A DNA stretch of 64,000 bases from Tachypleus tridentatus. Lineage: Eukaryota > Arthropoda > Merostomata > Xiphosura > Limulidae. A program made the position numbers and the translations under genes. Of the stretch, positions 9,471-21,493 are shown one piece after another; the first letter of the stretch is position 1; every line of letters begins with the position of its first letter. Under the pieces are notes generated by a model. It did no database searches. It was not told the origin of the DNA and saw only the letters and a list, made by a program, of their open reading frames with translations. The stretch is from assembly GCF_004210375.1 (NCBI RefSeq), contig NC_134828.1, positions 19,832,400 to 19,896,399 on the forward strand, written 5' to 3'.

Positions 9471-9840
9471 ACATGTTTCTGAACACTGCAAATCAAATAA
9501 ACACAAAATAACCATGGAAAACACCCAGATATTAAGTAGGGAAACAAATATGAACAAACGCAATATCAAAGAAGCCCTACTTACACAGCAACTAAAACCA
9601 AAATTAAACCAATATAAAGGAAGACCTTTATACCTATACTAATTAATAACCTAACATCCACCTGCAGCGCCACCTACAATGTCGTACCTGTTTATTCTCT
9701 CGTCCCTAAGACATGTGTACATCAACTGTTACATTCAAATTCTGTTTTTCTTAACCTTAATATGACCTAGGAAGGTCGAAACGTTGTTCTCCACTTATCA
9801 ATAAAAGTGTTAATACCCATACCAGCCGTTCTGAGATACG
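9470..9840 (+). mobile_element. Inverted PLE 3' end joined head-on to the element
   Basis: The plus strand repeats, inverted, the GIY-YIG tail and 3' UTR seen at 8345-8640. It starts in 'EHCKSNKHKI' and runs through QYKGRPLYLY and the noncoding tail. It continues past the usual end into 'gaaggtcgaaacgttgttct' (9771-9790) and the following sequence, including 'acccataccagccgt'. The insertion therefore has 3' tails facing outward on both sides, as known for PLE insertions with inverted partial copies. Confidence 0.82.
9754..9785 (+). other. Hammerhead-like core at PLE junction
   Basis: The gacct-agga-aggtc hairpin is followed directly by GAAAC. Upstream, 'cttaata' replaces the CTGAAGA seen at the other PLE end at 55430. 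Only the right half of a hammerhead core is preserved, so self-cleavage is unlikely in this copy. Confidence 0.4.
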
Positions 9841-10239
9841 TTTTTATTTCATGTGGGTTTCTCATAATCAAGAATTTTCAGCACACAGTAATAAACTTGA
9901 CTTACTTATTAACCCTGTAATGTACGGCTTTTCTAAAGTTTTCCATTTCTCAAATTGTTTGTAGTTCCTTTATTTCCTTGGTTAAAGTCCTCACACAAGT
10001 CTCAATGAATGGTTAAAATTGTGATTATGTACATTTAGAGGCCTACACGTATTTATCTTTCCTTTTCTTGAAAAGCAAAACCAAGGTGAGCCAGGATTTC
10101 AAATATTATTGCGTGAGCTTTACAGTTTTGCGCGACTTTTCATCCAGATAAAGTCCACTAAATAATTTATTCAAGTCTCTGGGAGAAGCCATTTAAAGTA
10201 TAGTTTTAAAAGCAAACGCTAGATGACAGGGCAATCGTG
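9841..10239. other. Unannotated AT-rich spacer
   Basis: I see no open frame with protein-like content and no repeat I can name. The segment is mirrored at 53531-53940. Confidence 0.5.
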
Positions 10240-10515
10240 AAACTTGTTTTGTTTTTGAATTTCGCGCAAAGCTGCACGAGGGCTATCTGCGCTAGCCATC
10301 CATAATTTAGTAGTGTAAGACTAGAGGGAAGGCACCTAGTCATCACCACCCACCGCCAAATCATGGGCTACTCTTTTACCAATGAATAGTGGGATTGACC
10401 TTCACATAATAACGCCCTAAAGGCTGAAAGGGCGACTATGTTTGGTGCCACCGGATTCGAACCTGCGACCCTCAAATTACGAGTCGAACGCCTTAACCCA
10501 CCTGGCCATGCTGGG
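10240..10515 (-). repeat. SINE family A, full length
   Basis: A complete family A copy in reverse, with the tail near 10250 and the head ('cagcatggccaggtgggtt' in reverse) at 10500-10515. It has inserted into an older family A copy at 10518-10645. Confidence 0.9.
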
Positions 10516-10517
10516 CT

Positions 10518-10645
10518 TTTACCAACGAATAGTGGGATTTGCCGTCATATTATAACGACCCCATAACTGAAAAGGCGAGCAGTATTGATAGGACAGGAAT
10601 TCGAACCCTCTACCCTCAGATTGCGAGTCAAAGTCCTAACTACAA
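10518..10645 (-). repeat. SINE family A, older partial copy
   Basis: On the minus strand the head with the B box 'gggttcgaattcctgtcc' and the middle up to 'cccactattcgttggta' are present. The remainder is displaced by the younger SINE. Confidence 0.8.
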
Positions 10646-10649
10646 GACT

Positions 10650-11015
10650 AAGAAATGAAGATAAAATAATTCGAAGTTGCTAAAATAATTATTTTCGAAT
10701 CGCTTTTAAATACATTTTCGCAAAACAAAACTGCAAATATGTAGCGATTGAAAAGTGCTATAATCGCTCTTTTATAACCAGGAAACAAAATACTTCTGTT
10801 TACATAACTTTGTTTGAAGTTTCGTTCACTTTTTATTCCTTTAGATAACACATTTGTGAGCAGTAAATAAATAGCCATGAACACGTATTAATCCGTAGCA
10901 AGGTTATACGTCACAGTGGTCAACACATAAAGGTTCTAATAGCTTCTGATGTTTCTCTGTTATCTCTACGATTATGTGTAGGTCATTAATTGAGTGAATA
11001 ACACGTACAATAAGT
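10650..11015. other. Unannotated spacer
   Basis: A 78-codon minus-strand frame (10648-10884) has no recognisable domain. The right-arm copy carries indels in the same region ('aaagagcg' against 'aaaagagcg'). It is probably noncoding. Confidence 0.4.
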
Positions 11016-11018
11016 GCG

Positions 11019-11208
11019 GTCACTAATCTAGTTAAAGTGTAACTATGTAAGACCATGGTAGGACACCGGTCAGTCATAACATTCTATTGGTCACTAATCT
11101 AGTTAAAGTGTAACTATGTAAGACCATGGTAGGACACCGGTCAGTCATAACATTCTATTGGTCACTAATCTAGTTAAAGTGTAACTATGTAAGACCATGG
11201 TAGGACAC
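11019..11208. repeat. 71-bp tandem repeat, 2.7 copies
   Basis: Units begin at 11021, 11092 and 11163 with 'cactaatctagttaaagtg'. They are nearly identical, so the amplification is young. Flanking sequence to about 11340 contains decayed related units ('taagaccatggtaggac'-like). Mirrored at 52575-52765. Confidence 0.95.
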
Positions 11209-11775
11209 AAGACTGACTTAACACTGTAATGTTCACTTGTACAATTAATCCGTAACTGTGGGAGAGCATAGTAGGACATTTGGCAGACTTAACAGTGTTA
11301 TGGTCACTGATTTAGTTAAATTGTAATTGTAGGTGGCCACACTTGGAACACTGAACTGATTTTACAATGTAGTTCAAACTGAATATTTTAGTTTCAGTAC
11401 AAACATAATCTATTCTGGTGATTCAGTTGCACGAGCTAGAATTTTTAAGCCAGATTTAGAAGTACTTTGATAAGACGTTATCATAAGTAAATACCATATT
11501 GCACTCTGTTCTGTTGTATTTTGATTTCTCAGCATTCTTCGGGTTCATTCTATTCTTTAGCAAACAATTTTTTGTTCGATTCTTGCGTAACTTTGTTCTT
11601 ATGAACGACAAACATTACGAAAATATTTTTGTGTCAATGAGAACTACAATATAAAATAAAATGATTATAAATAAAAGAATATATATACAATGAAACTCTA
11701 ATATCTAAATAATTATTGTATCCAAGATCTGCCGATTTTGTGCACTTTCTTAGAGCTTATTGTTTTTAAGATTGG

Positions 11776-11905
11776 CCCCCAAGTGGCTCAGCGGTATGTC
11801 TGCGGACTTACAAGGCTAAAAACCGGGTTTCGAAACCCGTAGTGGGCAGAGCACAAATAGACAATTGTGTGGCTTTGTGCTTCACTCAAAACAACAAGAG
11901 CAACA
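11776..11905 (+). repeat. SINE family B copy
   Basis: The best-preserved family B copy in the window: 'aagtggctcagcggtatgtc', a B box in 'gggtttcgaaacccgtag', 'gggcagagcacaaatag', 'ttgtgtggctttgtgct'. Two A/B-box-like blocks indicate tRNA ancestry. Confidence 0.85.
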
Positions 11906-11924
11906 TCTTAAGATTAAATTAAAT

Positions 11925-11995
11925 CGAAAAAATACATTTATTAATACTAGTTTTAAATAAATCGAAAAAATACATTTATTAATACTAGTATTACG
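11925..11995. repeat. ~36-bp tandem duplication
   Basis: 'aaatcgaaaaaatacattta' followed by 'ttaatactag' occurs twice in tandem. Confidence 0.85.
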
Positions 11996-13635
11996 TACTG
12001 TAATTTATCCCGGACGAGTCTTCAATTTTTTATATCATGTATTAAGGTTTCAAGTAAATCATGTTTACCAACATGATTGATATACACAGATTTCTTTCTT
12101 AATACAAATATAATTTAATATACAAACAATAATACAATTTACAATAACGGTTATTACGTATACACTTTATATGCGAAAGTTTTTACGAACACTACTGAGT
12201 CTTCTATCTGGTCTGGAACTAAATATTTTATCAACGGTTCACTCCAATCGAATTAATTCTATGTTGATATACATACATTTCATTGGAGAGGAAATTTAAC
12301 TAGCTTCTTCAAACATGAGTTTTCCCAAACGAAGATATCTAATGTCCTCGTAGAAATACTGGCGTCTGAAGTTAATTCACTGAAGTTAAGCAGTTTGTAA
12401 TGTTCGAAATCTATAAACGTTTCTTGTTAAATATTTGTAGTTTTCCGATTAATAAGCGTTTATCACAGTTATAACTTCCGAGGTTTGCATATACCGACTG
12501 CAGTAAATATATACAACAGACTGAGTTTTAGACATTAATTTTTAAGTTTTTAATATTTAAGTTCCAAACCTGAAGAATAAATAAATTCACATAACTAAAA
12601 AAAAACAAAAAAACTGGGTATTTGAAGAAGCAATAATTACCATGGGAAAATTTACTTGAACGTATCGTTAAATATCTCTTCGTAAACAAAAATGTTTGAC
12701 CAAGAACGTGACTCGCCTCCTTCCAACTCATCTTTAAAATAATAAATATATACCCTTGGCCTTCAGTTTCCCCAGGGGTGTTAAAACCACTCGATGACGC
12801 ACAGAGTGAACTATGTATAAATGTTGTTACAATACATGAGTGAAAGTTATATTACTGGAAATTTACTGTAAATGTTCATTTAACAAATAAATAATAAACT
12901 GATTGGTGATACAAGCGGATACCATGATGTATATGTTAGTATAAACATGTGCCGACCACAGTCTATTCACTGTGGCTGGGCTATATTTTAATAACGTTTA
13001 ATGAACTAGAGACCCTTCAATATTTCTTAAATGTTGTAAATATTGAAATGTGTCTTCAATATTTATTGTTTGTTTTCAAGTGTCCTGGTTGATAAGTTGT
13101 AGTCTTAATGCACAATTAACTCTGACTCTGTTGTTTCCATAAGACCAACTGAGCCACATATAACAACCACATGGAACAAATAATGTTTATTCAATTTTAT
13201 TCTTCCACGCCCATTAGGTTGGGCATGGTCTGAAAGATTAGTGTGCACAGATTATTAACCTGATGATTCAGCATTCACTGTCCTTTGCCACAAAAATTCG
13301 CTTTGTAGTTTTAGGCTGTGGGCGCGCTTTAAAACCCTCATTATTCTATCTGAAAAGAGTAGCCCGACTGTAAGAAGTGGGTGCTATTCATTAACGTTCT
13401 CCCCCTACAGTTTATCAATTCGAAATTATAAAACTGTTTGTCCAAAATTGCAAAAAAAAAAACCCTAATAAGTTCTCCCATTATTAATATTTAAAAATTA
13501 CGAACAACCAACTTATTTTTGTTTTTATTTATTAAAATGTTGATAAATGTATATTTTGCAGTTTTTTGTGGTGATAAATTAGAACCATAGACAGTCAAAT
13601 ATGCTCTCATGTACTGAATTATTATCATATCGAAA
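11996..13635. other. Unannotated AT-rich region
   Basis: No recognisable gene, RNA or mobile element. Short frames such as 12528-12731 (-) have low-complexity, Phe/Lys-rich translations. The region 13380-13410 looks like a fragment of a SINE family A middle section. Confidence 0.5.
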
Positions 13636-13639
13636 ACTG

Positions 13640-13765
13640 GGTCTTCCTGTGGCACAATGGTATGTCTGCAGACTCTCAACTCTAGAAACTGGGTTTTGAT
13701 ACCTGTAGTGAGCAGAGTACTGATAGCCCATTGTGTAGCTTTGTGTTTAACTTCAAGCAAACGAA
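13640..13765 (+). repeat. SINE family B copy
   Basis: 'cctgtggcacaatggtatgt', 'gggttttgatacctgtag', 'gagcagagtac' and 'gcccattgtgtagctttgtg' follow the family B order. Confidence 0.8.
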
Positions 13766-13769
13766 AATT

Positions 13770-15645
13770 AGGTAATGTTTTGCTTTATCAAAAATTTTGA
13801 TAAATATTTTAGAAATTTAAAATAAAAGGCTGTAAACAAAAACTAACGAATTTTGAGAAAGTTTTTTTTTAAATTTATTGTAATAATACGAAAAGTTATG
13901 ATCGAAAGGCTTAACTTTGTAAATCTCAGTCGACCTTACAGTGATTGAATGCTCGTAATATCCCGCCAATCTCGATCGTAGTGTGATAGAGGGCGCTTAT
14001 CTCTCTGCGGAAGTTCAACGGCTCACAGAAGAGATTTTGGCTATAAAGTTACATCGGAGGTTACCATGAACTAACTGTAAAATGTGAATTGGAAATAAGT
14101 AATTAAGGTAAAAATTCTCTAATACATATTTAGATTAGTGTATATGAAAATAAGGTAAAGTAAAGCCGTTTCCATTATGCACTTCAGTTAATCAGATCAT
14201 GAACTGTTTTTTAGAACTCATTGACTATTTATAATAATAAAGTCTTATGCCATAAAATACGGCCTATGACACTTATATGAAAAAAAAACTTGTTTTAACC
14301 GTTCCAGTTGTAAATTCATCGTAATTGTGAAGCATCGAAGACTGTCTACGTTATATCGGATAAGTCCATTCCGATAATATCGATTTGATTTTAAAAATGT
14401 TGATCGACACTAAATTTAAGCCTTAAAAAGGTTTTATAGGCCTGAAAGCACAATTAAGCACCCGATTGTGAAAGCTATCGAAACAGAATATTTGCTTGCT
14501 ACGACCCCTGGAGGCAAGAAGACAATATTATAATATAGATCTTTACATAAAAAAGCCCACACAACTTAATTTCAAATCCCAAAACACTGTTCAATTAGTA
14601 CTTATTAGAAAGTCCTAAGATACGAACAAGAGTTAGTGAAACTATGATTGTAGTAGGATGTTTCTGTTTTAGTACTTAACTGTATAAACATGTTTGCAAC
14701 GCTCGGGGCAACTTATGATTCGGGAGATGAGTAAATTTAGGAATTTACACATAGTGGCGATCCTTTACGACAGTGAATTTCTTGGAAATCGACTGAAATG
14801 CATTCTTTGGCCACTAGCCTATACGGGAAATTAGAGGGACAATCTGATGAACAGCAGCAAAGTTTTCGTAACAAACGATTCTGCCCATTGGATACATTTT
14901 GCATTTAAAAAATCGAACGTTAAATTGCATGTAATAACTTTAAAGTCTACAGTGTAAAATTTATTATTTATAAAGTCTTGTACCATTCCACGAAGTTTTA
15001 ATTTTGGTTCTATTATGAACAGATGTTCGTTTAAAGTAAGGAAACAGTTTTTAGCCCTACTCAAACGTGGGTGAGAGTGTAGGTTGCAAACTGGCTGTTA
15101 CGAACGAGTACAAAGCGGAAGCGAATCTCACCAGTTTGATCTTCAGACTTTAAGGTTCAGGAAAAACACCTGAAGGTACGTGGATTTTTTAACTATATAT
15201 TTTTCAAAGAAATTGCTTGTCATGTTTTAAAACTTCCTTATGTTCAACAAGAACATAGCAGGTAATTATTTTTTGTCTAATAGTAGTAGTGTTATTACTT
15301 AAGAACTACATAAAATCACACTCGATATTTGTGTATGTAGTCTTTAAGTCTTTCGTTATAGAGATGTAGTTGATTACATGTTTATTCGTTTCTAATCATG
15401 GCGATCTATTTTTATACGCCCTCTGGATGTTGTTTTGATTTCTTTCAGTGTTTGTCTTGTCATTTCTGACACGTTGACTGAAATGTTGGTATCTGCTAGT
15501 CTTTAAGAGTGAGGTATTAGTATTTTAATGTGAGCGATATTTTAAAGGATTATATTATATAAGGACTAAACCGTCGAGTCAGAGGTCACTATGGTTTAGA
15601 CGTAGTCACCTCAAATTTAGAATTGGTAACCAGAAGAAAATGAAC
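13770..15645. other. Unannotated region with one conserved 77-codon frame
   Basis: Apart from the frame at 14831-15064 (-), identical in translation in both arms and of unknown nature, I see nothing. The surrounding noncoding DNA is equally conserved between arms, so this conservation is not evidence of coding. Confidence 0.4.
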
Positions 15646-15649
15646 CAGT

Positions 15650-15790
15650 AAATAGCACCCACCGTCTTTTATGTACCTACTGTTTAACGAATAGTGGGAT
15701 TGATTATTTCAACTTTACATGCAGAGCGTATTCAACGATACGTCACTACTCGAAGCTTAGACCCTCTGAACTGTAATCCATCACGTAAAA
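15650..15790 (-). repeat. SINE family A relic
   Basis: On the minus strand, B-box-region and 'cccactattcgtt' remnants and a 'ggtgggtgct' block are in family A order. The copy is strongly decayed. Confidence 0.5.
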
Positions 15791-15799
15791 CACTAGTCC

Positions 15800-17400
15800 A
15801 TCTCCAGCAATTTTTAATGTGAAATATTTAAACACACTTTCTTCAAACTTTAAAAAAGACACTATTTTTTTAATAATTCCCAAAACTAAACTTGAGAAAT
15901 GTTTTGTAAACATGTTTAACATAGAGATACGTGTAAGTGAGAACTACGTGTATCTTGTGGATCCATATCATTATTTCGTTTTAATTTATGTGTTCAAAAT
16001 ATCTGTAGGAGCTTGTATTGTTTTATACTGTAGTTTAAAATACATACAAGACTAAAAGCGACCCTATAAAGCGACACACAGGCTTCTTTATATACCTGAT
16101 TATTTTCTATCCACCAACCATTGCTTAAACGATGTATTATTTCTGGTACGTCCCGCGCATACTGAACACGTTGTTCCGTGTTTTACATACCGTGAAAATA
16201 ACCTTCGTTTAGTATATCACTGTTCGTTGGCTAGTTTTTGTTTTCAGCACAAAGCTATTCCAATCACGTGCATCATACTGAAGTTTTAGCGTTATAACCA
16301 TTCAAGCTTGTCATAAGGTTATGAATTAAATTACACACAAGTAATATAAATTCGAGATAATAGCTTCAAAACAAGTATATATATCTGATTATAAACACAG
16401 GTAAATATCCATATTTTTACGTATGTTATAACTTCCAAGCCCCACGTATTAAACCCAGCTCGATATTGGATTAATTTAACTTTACTAAAACCTTGAGAAG
16501 TTCGATAATTAATAATTTATAATAACCAGGTACACTATAACCACGTGAGTTTAAAAAATCTTATGCAATTTGTATCATGAAATTTAGTCACCTCTAAATC
16601 AATACTTATGAAAACATATATATGTGTATTATTAGCTGATTCTGTTTTATTTTAGTCCAAACAGAAATATTGTCGTTAAAACATTTATGGTGGACTCTTT
16701 GTGCAATGGATCATTACCGTTCCTAGCTACGAAACATCAGATGTGGTCAGTTGACACGAGCAACGACTTCATATTATTGTTTTTTTTTACAAAACTTAGC
16801 TGATGTCTTTAGGCTTAGTGAAGTCAAACGTGTTCTTCCAATTTTTAGTTACTGTCATTGTTGGTGTTCATGTGTTTTCGATGAATGGGAAAGTTAATTA
16901 ATGTTAAGTGATAAGCCAGTGCCAATAAAATGTTATTAACCCTTAATTATCCCTAAAAACAACAACCAGTAAACAATCATGTTGTTCTGAACCCATACAC
17001 GGTTATGTAATTATTTTAAACGTCTTGATGTTTGTTTGTTATTAAATTACATAATGAGATATATGTATCGTGCCCATTACGAGCATTGAAACTCGATATG
17101 TTAGCTTTACAAGTCCTGAGACTTTCATCGCTTAGCCGCTGACGTGGAGAACAAATGAAGTGTGATTTAGATTTGTTATTTTTTGTAAATAAATAACAGA
17201 ATTTTTCCGGAATTTTCTAAGATTTTCTTGCTAACTCAATATCAACAACCAGGTGGAGCGACTTTCAACGAAATCATTAGATTATACTTATGGAGATCGT
17301 AGTTACGTAACAACCAATAACACATTGCTAACACTTGTTTTTCTTTGTCGAATGAAAACTTCGTTCGTTAGTTGTTTTGTATTAATATAATTTTCTCCTC
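15800..17400. other. Unannotated AT-rich region
   Basis: No recognisable gene or element. The 78-codon frame at 15819-16055 changes frame in the right arm. Sequence leading into 17408 is pyrimidine-rich and may be an intron end (see the next feature). Confidence 0.4.
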
Positions 17401-17434
17401 TTTACAGAATAACGCTGCTGCTTGCTCCCTCTAG

Positions 17435-17533
17435 GGGAAGCGATAGATCCTCACAAGTTTTACGCCCCAGGAAACAACCCAACTCGATCGATGAACACCA
17501 AGATGTTTAATAATATTTTTGTTCAACGAGCAG
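17435..17533 (+). CDS. Candidate internal exon, function unknown
   Basis: An acceptor 'gcttgctccctctag' precedes the exon and a 'gttggt' donor follows it. The 99-nt exon starts two bases before a codon and ends one base into one, so it is phase-symmetric. It encodes EAIDPHKFYAPGNNPTRSM followed by NTKMFNNIFVQRA, which looks protein-like, unlike the low-complexity frames around it. A second upstream acceptor ('cctctttacag', exon from 17408) would add an in-frame stop. The right arm has the same exon with an identical translation (46263-46361 -). I do not recognise the family. The donor is weak, and no partner exons are identified. Confidence 0.35.
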
Positions 17534-17853
17534 GTTGGTCTGTTGTTTATTATCGTTGTTGTTTTTCAAAAGATGTTGGCTTTTGTTTACTTAATTTGTT
17601 CAAATAAAAACTAAAATTAATGAAACTAAAAGGTGGTTAATGCTCGTTAGTTTGTGAGATGAGTATCCACAGGAATGTTTATTGTTAACCGTGAAGCTGA
17701 ACAGTCTGCGCTCTGTCCGTTACAGAGGTCAAATCACAAAGTTTAACGTCATTAGTCCGCTTGCTTACTTTGTAAACAGCACGGCTTGTGGATAATGAAA
17801 TGATGTCCGTGTTTATTGGACCTTTATATAGAGAAAGATAGAGAAAAAATGTT

Positions 17854-18171
17854 CTATAAGTGCAGTCTTCCTAAATTCTGAAATGATAGAATAGAGGAAA
17901 GGCAACTAGTCAACATCACCCAGCTCCAACTGTTTAGGCTGTTATTTTCTGATTGGATGGTTGGATATTGTAGTGCACCCTCGACCCTCGCGCGCCTGCT
18001 TCTTTGTGTGTATTTGGGTATGTTGGAAATGTTGATACTCAGAATGGTCAGCTGCACAAGACCTCTTCCTCGATCCATAACTTTCATGTCGGCTACTACT
18101 ATACTGTAGTTGTAGTGCTTTAGGGCCAAAGTAACCTGTAGTACTCTGGCCCTTTTCAGGGCAATGTCCAT
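17854..18171 (-). other. 105-codon reading frame of unknown nature
   Basis: This is one of the longer frames in the arms and is intact in both (45625-45939 +). The N-terminal half (MDIALKRARVLQVTLALKHY...) is unrecognised. The C-terminal third overlaps an old SINE family A tail on the same strand (gggtgatgttgactagttgc, then cctctattct), so it is at least partly SINE-derived. Coding status is doubtful. Confidence 0.2.
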
Positions 18172-18334
18172 ATATGGTCTTGAGTTGCCTTTTTTATTTT
18201 TGTTTAAATCTATTTATATAAAAATATTTATAAACTATGTATATTATACTAATTCTAAATGTCTAGACCATGGTGGCCAGCCTGATTTCTGTTTCTTAGG
18301 GTCTGTTTCGACCCTAAAGTGTTTGGTTGTTTTT

Positions 18335-18598
18335 GAATTTAGCGCAAAGCTACACGAAGGCTATCTGCGCTAGCCGTCCCTAATTTAGTAGTGTAAGACT
18401 AGAGGGAGGGCAGCTAGTCATCACCGCCCACCGCCAACTCTTGGATCACTTTTTTACCAATGAGTAGTGGGATTGACCGTAACATTATAACGCCCCCACG
18501 GCTGAAAGGCCGAGCATGTTTTGTGCGACGGGAATTCGAATCCGTGACCCTCAGAGCTTACGAGTCGTGCGTCTTAACCCACCTGGGCATGTCGGGCA
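18335..18598 (-). repeat. SINE family A, full length
   Basis: A complete copy in reverse, ending in the tRNA-like head with 'gattcgaattcccgtcgcac' on the minus strand. It forms the outer flank of the local inverted structure at 18335-19560. Confidence 0.9.
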
Positions 18599-19312
18599 AC
18601 CCTAAAGTGGAGATGGGTTATTTGCAGTGACGAGATTCGCAACCTGAAAAGACAAAACTTCAGACAACTGTTTTTGTAAAGTTTAAGAAGTGATTCTGTG
18701 TTTTTACCAACTGATATATTTACTTGCTGTGATCACAAAGTTAGATAACTATTTATGATTGTGTTTATTATTTGAAATGTTTATGGAACTCTCAAGTCGC
18801 TTAGAGTACCTACAACTGACAACATAGGTTTCAGACTTCAGAAACAGAAGCTATACAAATAAAAGTAACTCCACTAATTTACTTGTCATTTATTTCAAAA
18901 TTGTAGAGGTCACTGTACTTGAACACAATAGAAAAAAATGTAGAGATGCTGAAGTCCGAGTTTCTTCGACAAATCAAATTCCGTGGTAGGTATTTTGGAT
19001 AAAAAAATTACCTAACTCGGAGCTTAGGGAAAACGTCACTAGGGGCATTCAGAAATTTTTATTTACTTCCCCCCATGTTCCTTGAGCATGATAGGGAGAA
19101 TATATATATATGTGAGGTTGAGGTATATTACTTTTCTGGGTAAACATATAAATTCTGTGTTCGAAACGATCGAGTGGTCTAAACTGGGCTAATATTCTAG
19201 TGTTTCTGAAGTGTAGTTTACCATGATCCAGGCCCGGCATGACCAGGTGGGTAACGGGTAATTTTTTTATCCAAAATACCTACCACGGCTCTACATTTTT
19301 TTTCTATTGTGT
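18599..19312. repeat. Cassette with partly deleted inverted repeat
   Basis: About 410 bp (18599-19010) is followed by a ~245-bp spacer and then by only a ~55-bp inverted remnant of the first part (19255-19312: 'atccaaaatacctaccacgg' then 'ctctaca'). In the right arm the inverted partner is complete (44100-44515 against 44790-45205). The left copy has thus lost about 350 bp, or the right copy gained it. Confidence 0.85.
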
Positions 19313-19560
19313 CACTCGACTCGTAATCTGAGGGTCACGGGTTCGAATCACCGTCGCACCAAACATGCTTGCCCTTTCAGCCGTGGAGGCGTTATAATGT
19401 GACGGTCACTCCCACTATTCGTTGATAAAAGAGTATCACAAGCGTTCGCGGTGGGTGGTGATGACTAGTTGCCTTGCCTCTAGACTTACACTACTAAATT
19501 AGGGACGGCTAGCGCAGATAGCCCTCGTGTAGCTTTGCGCGAAATTCAAAAGAAACCAAA
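19313..19560 (+). repeat. SINE family A copy
   Basis: It runs from 'cgactcgtaatctgagggtc' and a B box to 'tagctttgcgcgaaattcaa'. The extreme 5' head is missing at the junction with the inverted remnant. Confidence 0.88.
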
Positions 19561-19602
19561 CAAACTAAACCATCTCCTGATCTGTGACCTTCTTTTGTGT
19601 TA

Positions 19603-19857
19603 CTAAACAAATGGTACCAGTTTTTGGGGCCATGTAATTGGTTTTGATAGTGGAATAAACAGGAGTTTCACCCCTGGTGGATAAGTTTCAAACTTAACAT
19701 ATATACGGTCTTCTATTGGTAGTTTCATACATGGGGTTATACTTACAGAACAATTGGATAAACTGGTAGAATAGTCGGTGTTCTTGCTAAAGGTGTGTAT
19801 TAGTACACCGGCAACTTTCATGTTGAGGATTAATACAATTCTAACAGAACGGTTCAC
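19603..19857 (-). other. 84-codon reading frame of unknown nature
   Basis: The frame is intact in both arms (43531-43785 +) with one substitution, Glu to Lys. The sequence (MNRSVRIVLILNMKVAGVLI...) has no motif I recognise. It has a modest mixed composition, less biased than other frames nearby. No clear splice sites or promoter. Confidence 0.2.
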
Positions 19858-19859
19858 TG

Positions 19860-20950
19860 ACTTTGAAAAAGGCGTATTTTATCGACGTAACAATAACAAC
19901 TTTTTCATATTTGTTTAGAAAGACAAAATGATTTTTGAGTTTAGATTTGGCGAAGCGTAACACTCGATTGAAAGCTCTGGAGTGTTGAAATATCACAATT
20001 TCGCTCTAGCGTTTCACTTCACTCTGCGATATATGCTCAAGGTTTGCGAGACCGGTGTATTCTATTAAATTTTATACCCTAATAAAAAAAAATAAAAACG
20101 TTTTTTGGTCCCTAAAGTGGGTAATTGTTAGTTCGCTGTGAGCGACTGCTAAAGTTTCAAAAGTGGATATCGCCAGTCGAATGAATCCTCGGGCGTTTCT
20201 AGCGTCTCGATGTCTCTTGAGTTATTATATATGTGATACACAAATAAAATCATATTGATCAACCTTTAATCATTTGTTGTCACGTGCGAAACCTAATTAT
20301 ACTAAAACAATTTGAAAATATAGCTTAAATAAAGGTACATTTATGATCCTATTTCTATATCAGAGATACATTAATTTAAAATAGATCGAGACCCGCACAT
20401 TAATGATGTTTGGTGTTCTGGTTTAGTTTTTATTAAGCTCATAGTCATAGCTATACATAGGGTTTTTTGGTTATCACGAATATCTAAACCCAAATTTTAC
20501 CGTCGTAGCTCAGTAGACTTACTGGTGAGCCACTGGGGAGTTTGTGGAAGTGACAAGAACTCTGTCGGGATGTCTTTGGTCACTTCTAATGAGTTGCGGT
20601 AGACTCTTACGTTGTCCTTCTAAAGCATTTATGAAATCTTATTTTAAAAGTAAATCAAGCACCTACTTTACAAAACAACTGTTGTCCCATTGTCAAAATG
20701 TCATATTGTTCGATTCTAACAGGATATTTCGTAACAAAACGGAATAATTAATATATCCTAAGATTACCAATAAACCAATACCCAACTTTCAATGGTGCTT
20801 CATAGAATAAAGTACAAGTTAACGATACAAATGAAACATTTAACTGATACGAAAGAATTATCTCTGTTGTCTCTTGTGCCTAATTCCTTCAATAATTAGC
20901 TCATAGAGGTCTCTGTGTGTTATATGCCTTTAGAGTGTGTTTTGTGTGTT
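19860..20950. other. Unannotated AT-rich region
   Basis: Nothing recognisable. The frame at 20544-20747 (+) is not preserved in the right arm because of indels and substitutions near 42775. Confidence 0.5.
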
Positions 20951-20954
20951 TTCT

Positions 20955-21048
20955 TATTGCAAAGACACATCGGGCTATCTACTAAGCCCACCAGGGGAAT
21001 CGAACCCCTGATTTTAGCGTTGTAAATCCGGAGACATACAGCTGTACT
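20955..21048 (-). repeat. SINE family B relic
   Basis: On the minus strand, 'acagctgtatgtctccggat', a B box 'ggggttcgattcccctgg' and 'gggctta...atagcccgatgtgtctttgc' match family B with substitutions. Confidence 0.65.
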
Positions 21049-21493
21049 AGCCTTTAGAAGGTTTATGTCACCTATTATTTTGTGTTTTTTTACTTATCTA
21101 TTAATAACAACTGTTTAATAGTTTAGGGCCAGATATTTCTACCTTTTCTACTGATCTTACTACTTTGTACGTCGTCAACGTAAAAGTTTCTTCCTTAACG
21201 TGTTCTACATTTGGTTGTTTATGGTTCCTTTAAAATATTCTGTAACTAATCTCAGTTCTTCCAAAAATTGTAAATAATGTCACACTATTTTGAATGTTTA
21301 ATTATTATCGTATACAAAATTATAATCAAACTTCCATTGGCATCTGGTTCTTACAGAATCCTTTGTGCTTTAGGTTAAATAGCTACGATTGCCTTATACT
21401 TTGAAAAAAATATTGAATTTGATTTTTAGCTACCACTTGCTTCAAAATGACTAAGTTGTTTTGTACACACATTGAGTCTATTGTGATGGTAAT
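21049..21493. other. Unannotated arm end
   Basis: No gene or named repeat. This is the last part of the left arm present in the right arm, up to the AT microsatellite. Confidence 0.5.

Noticed and set aside
17854..18171. 105-codon frame as a host gene
   Set aside because: The C-terminal third aligns with a SINE family A tail and no splice or promoter context is visible. It is kept only as an unexplained frame.
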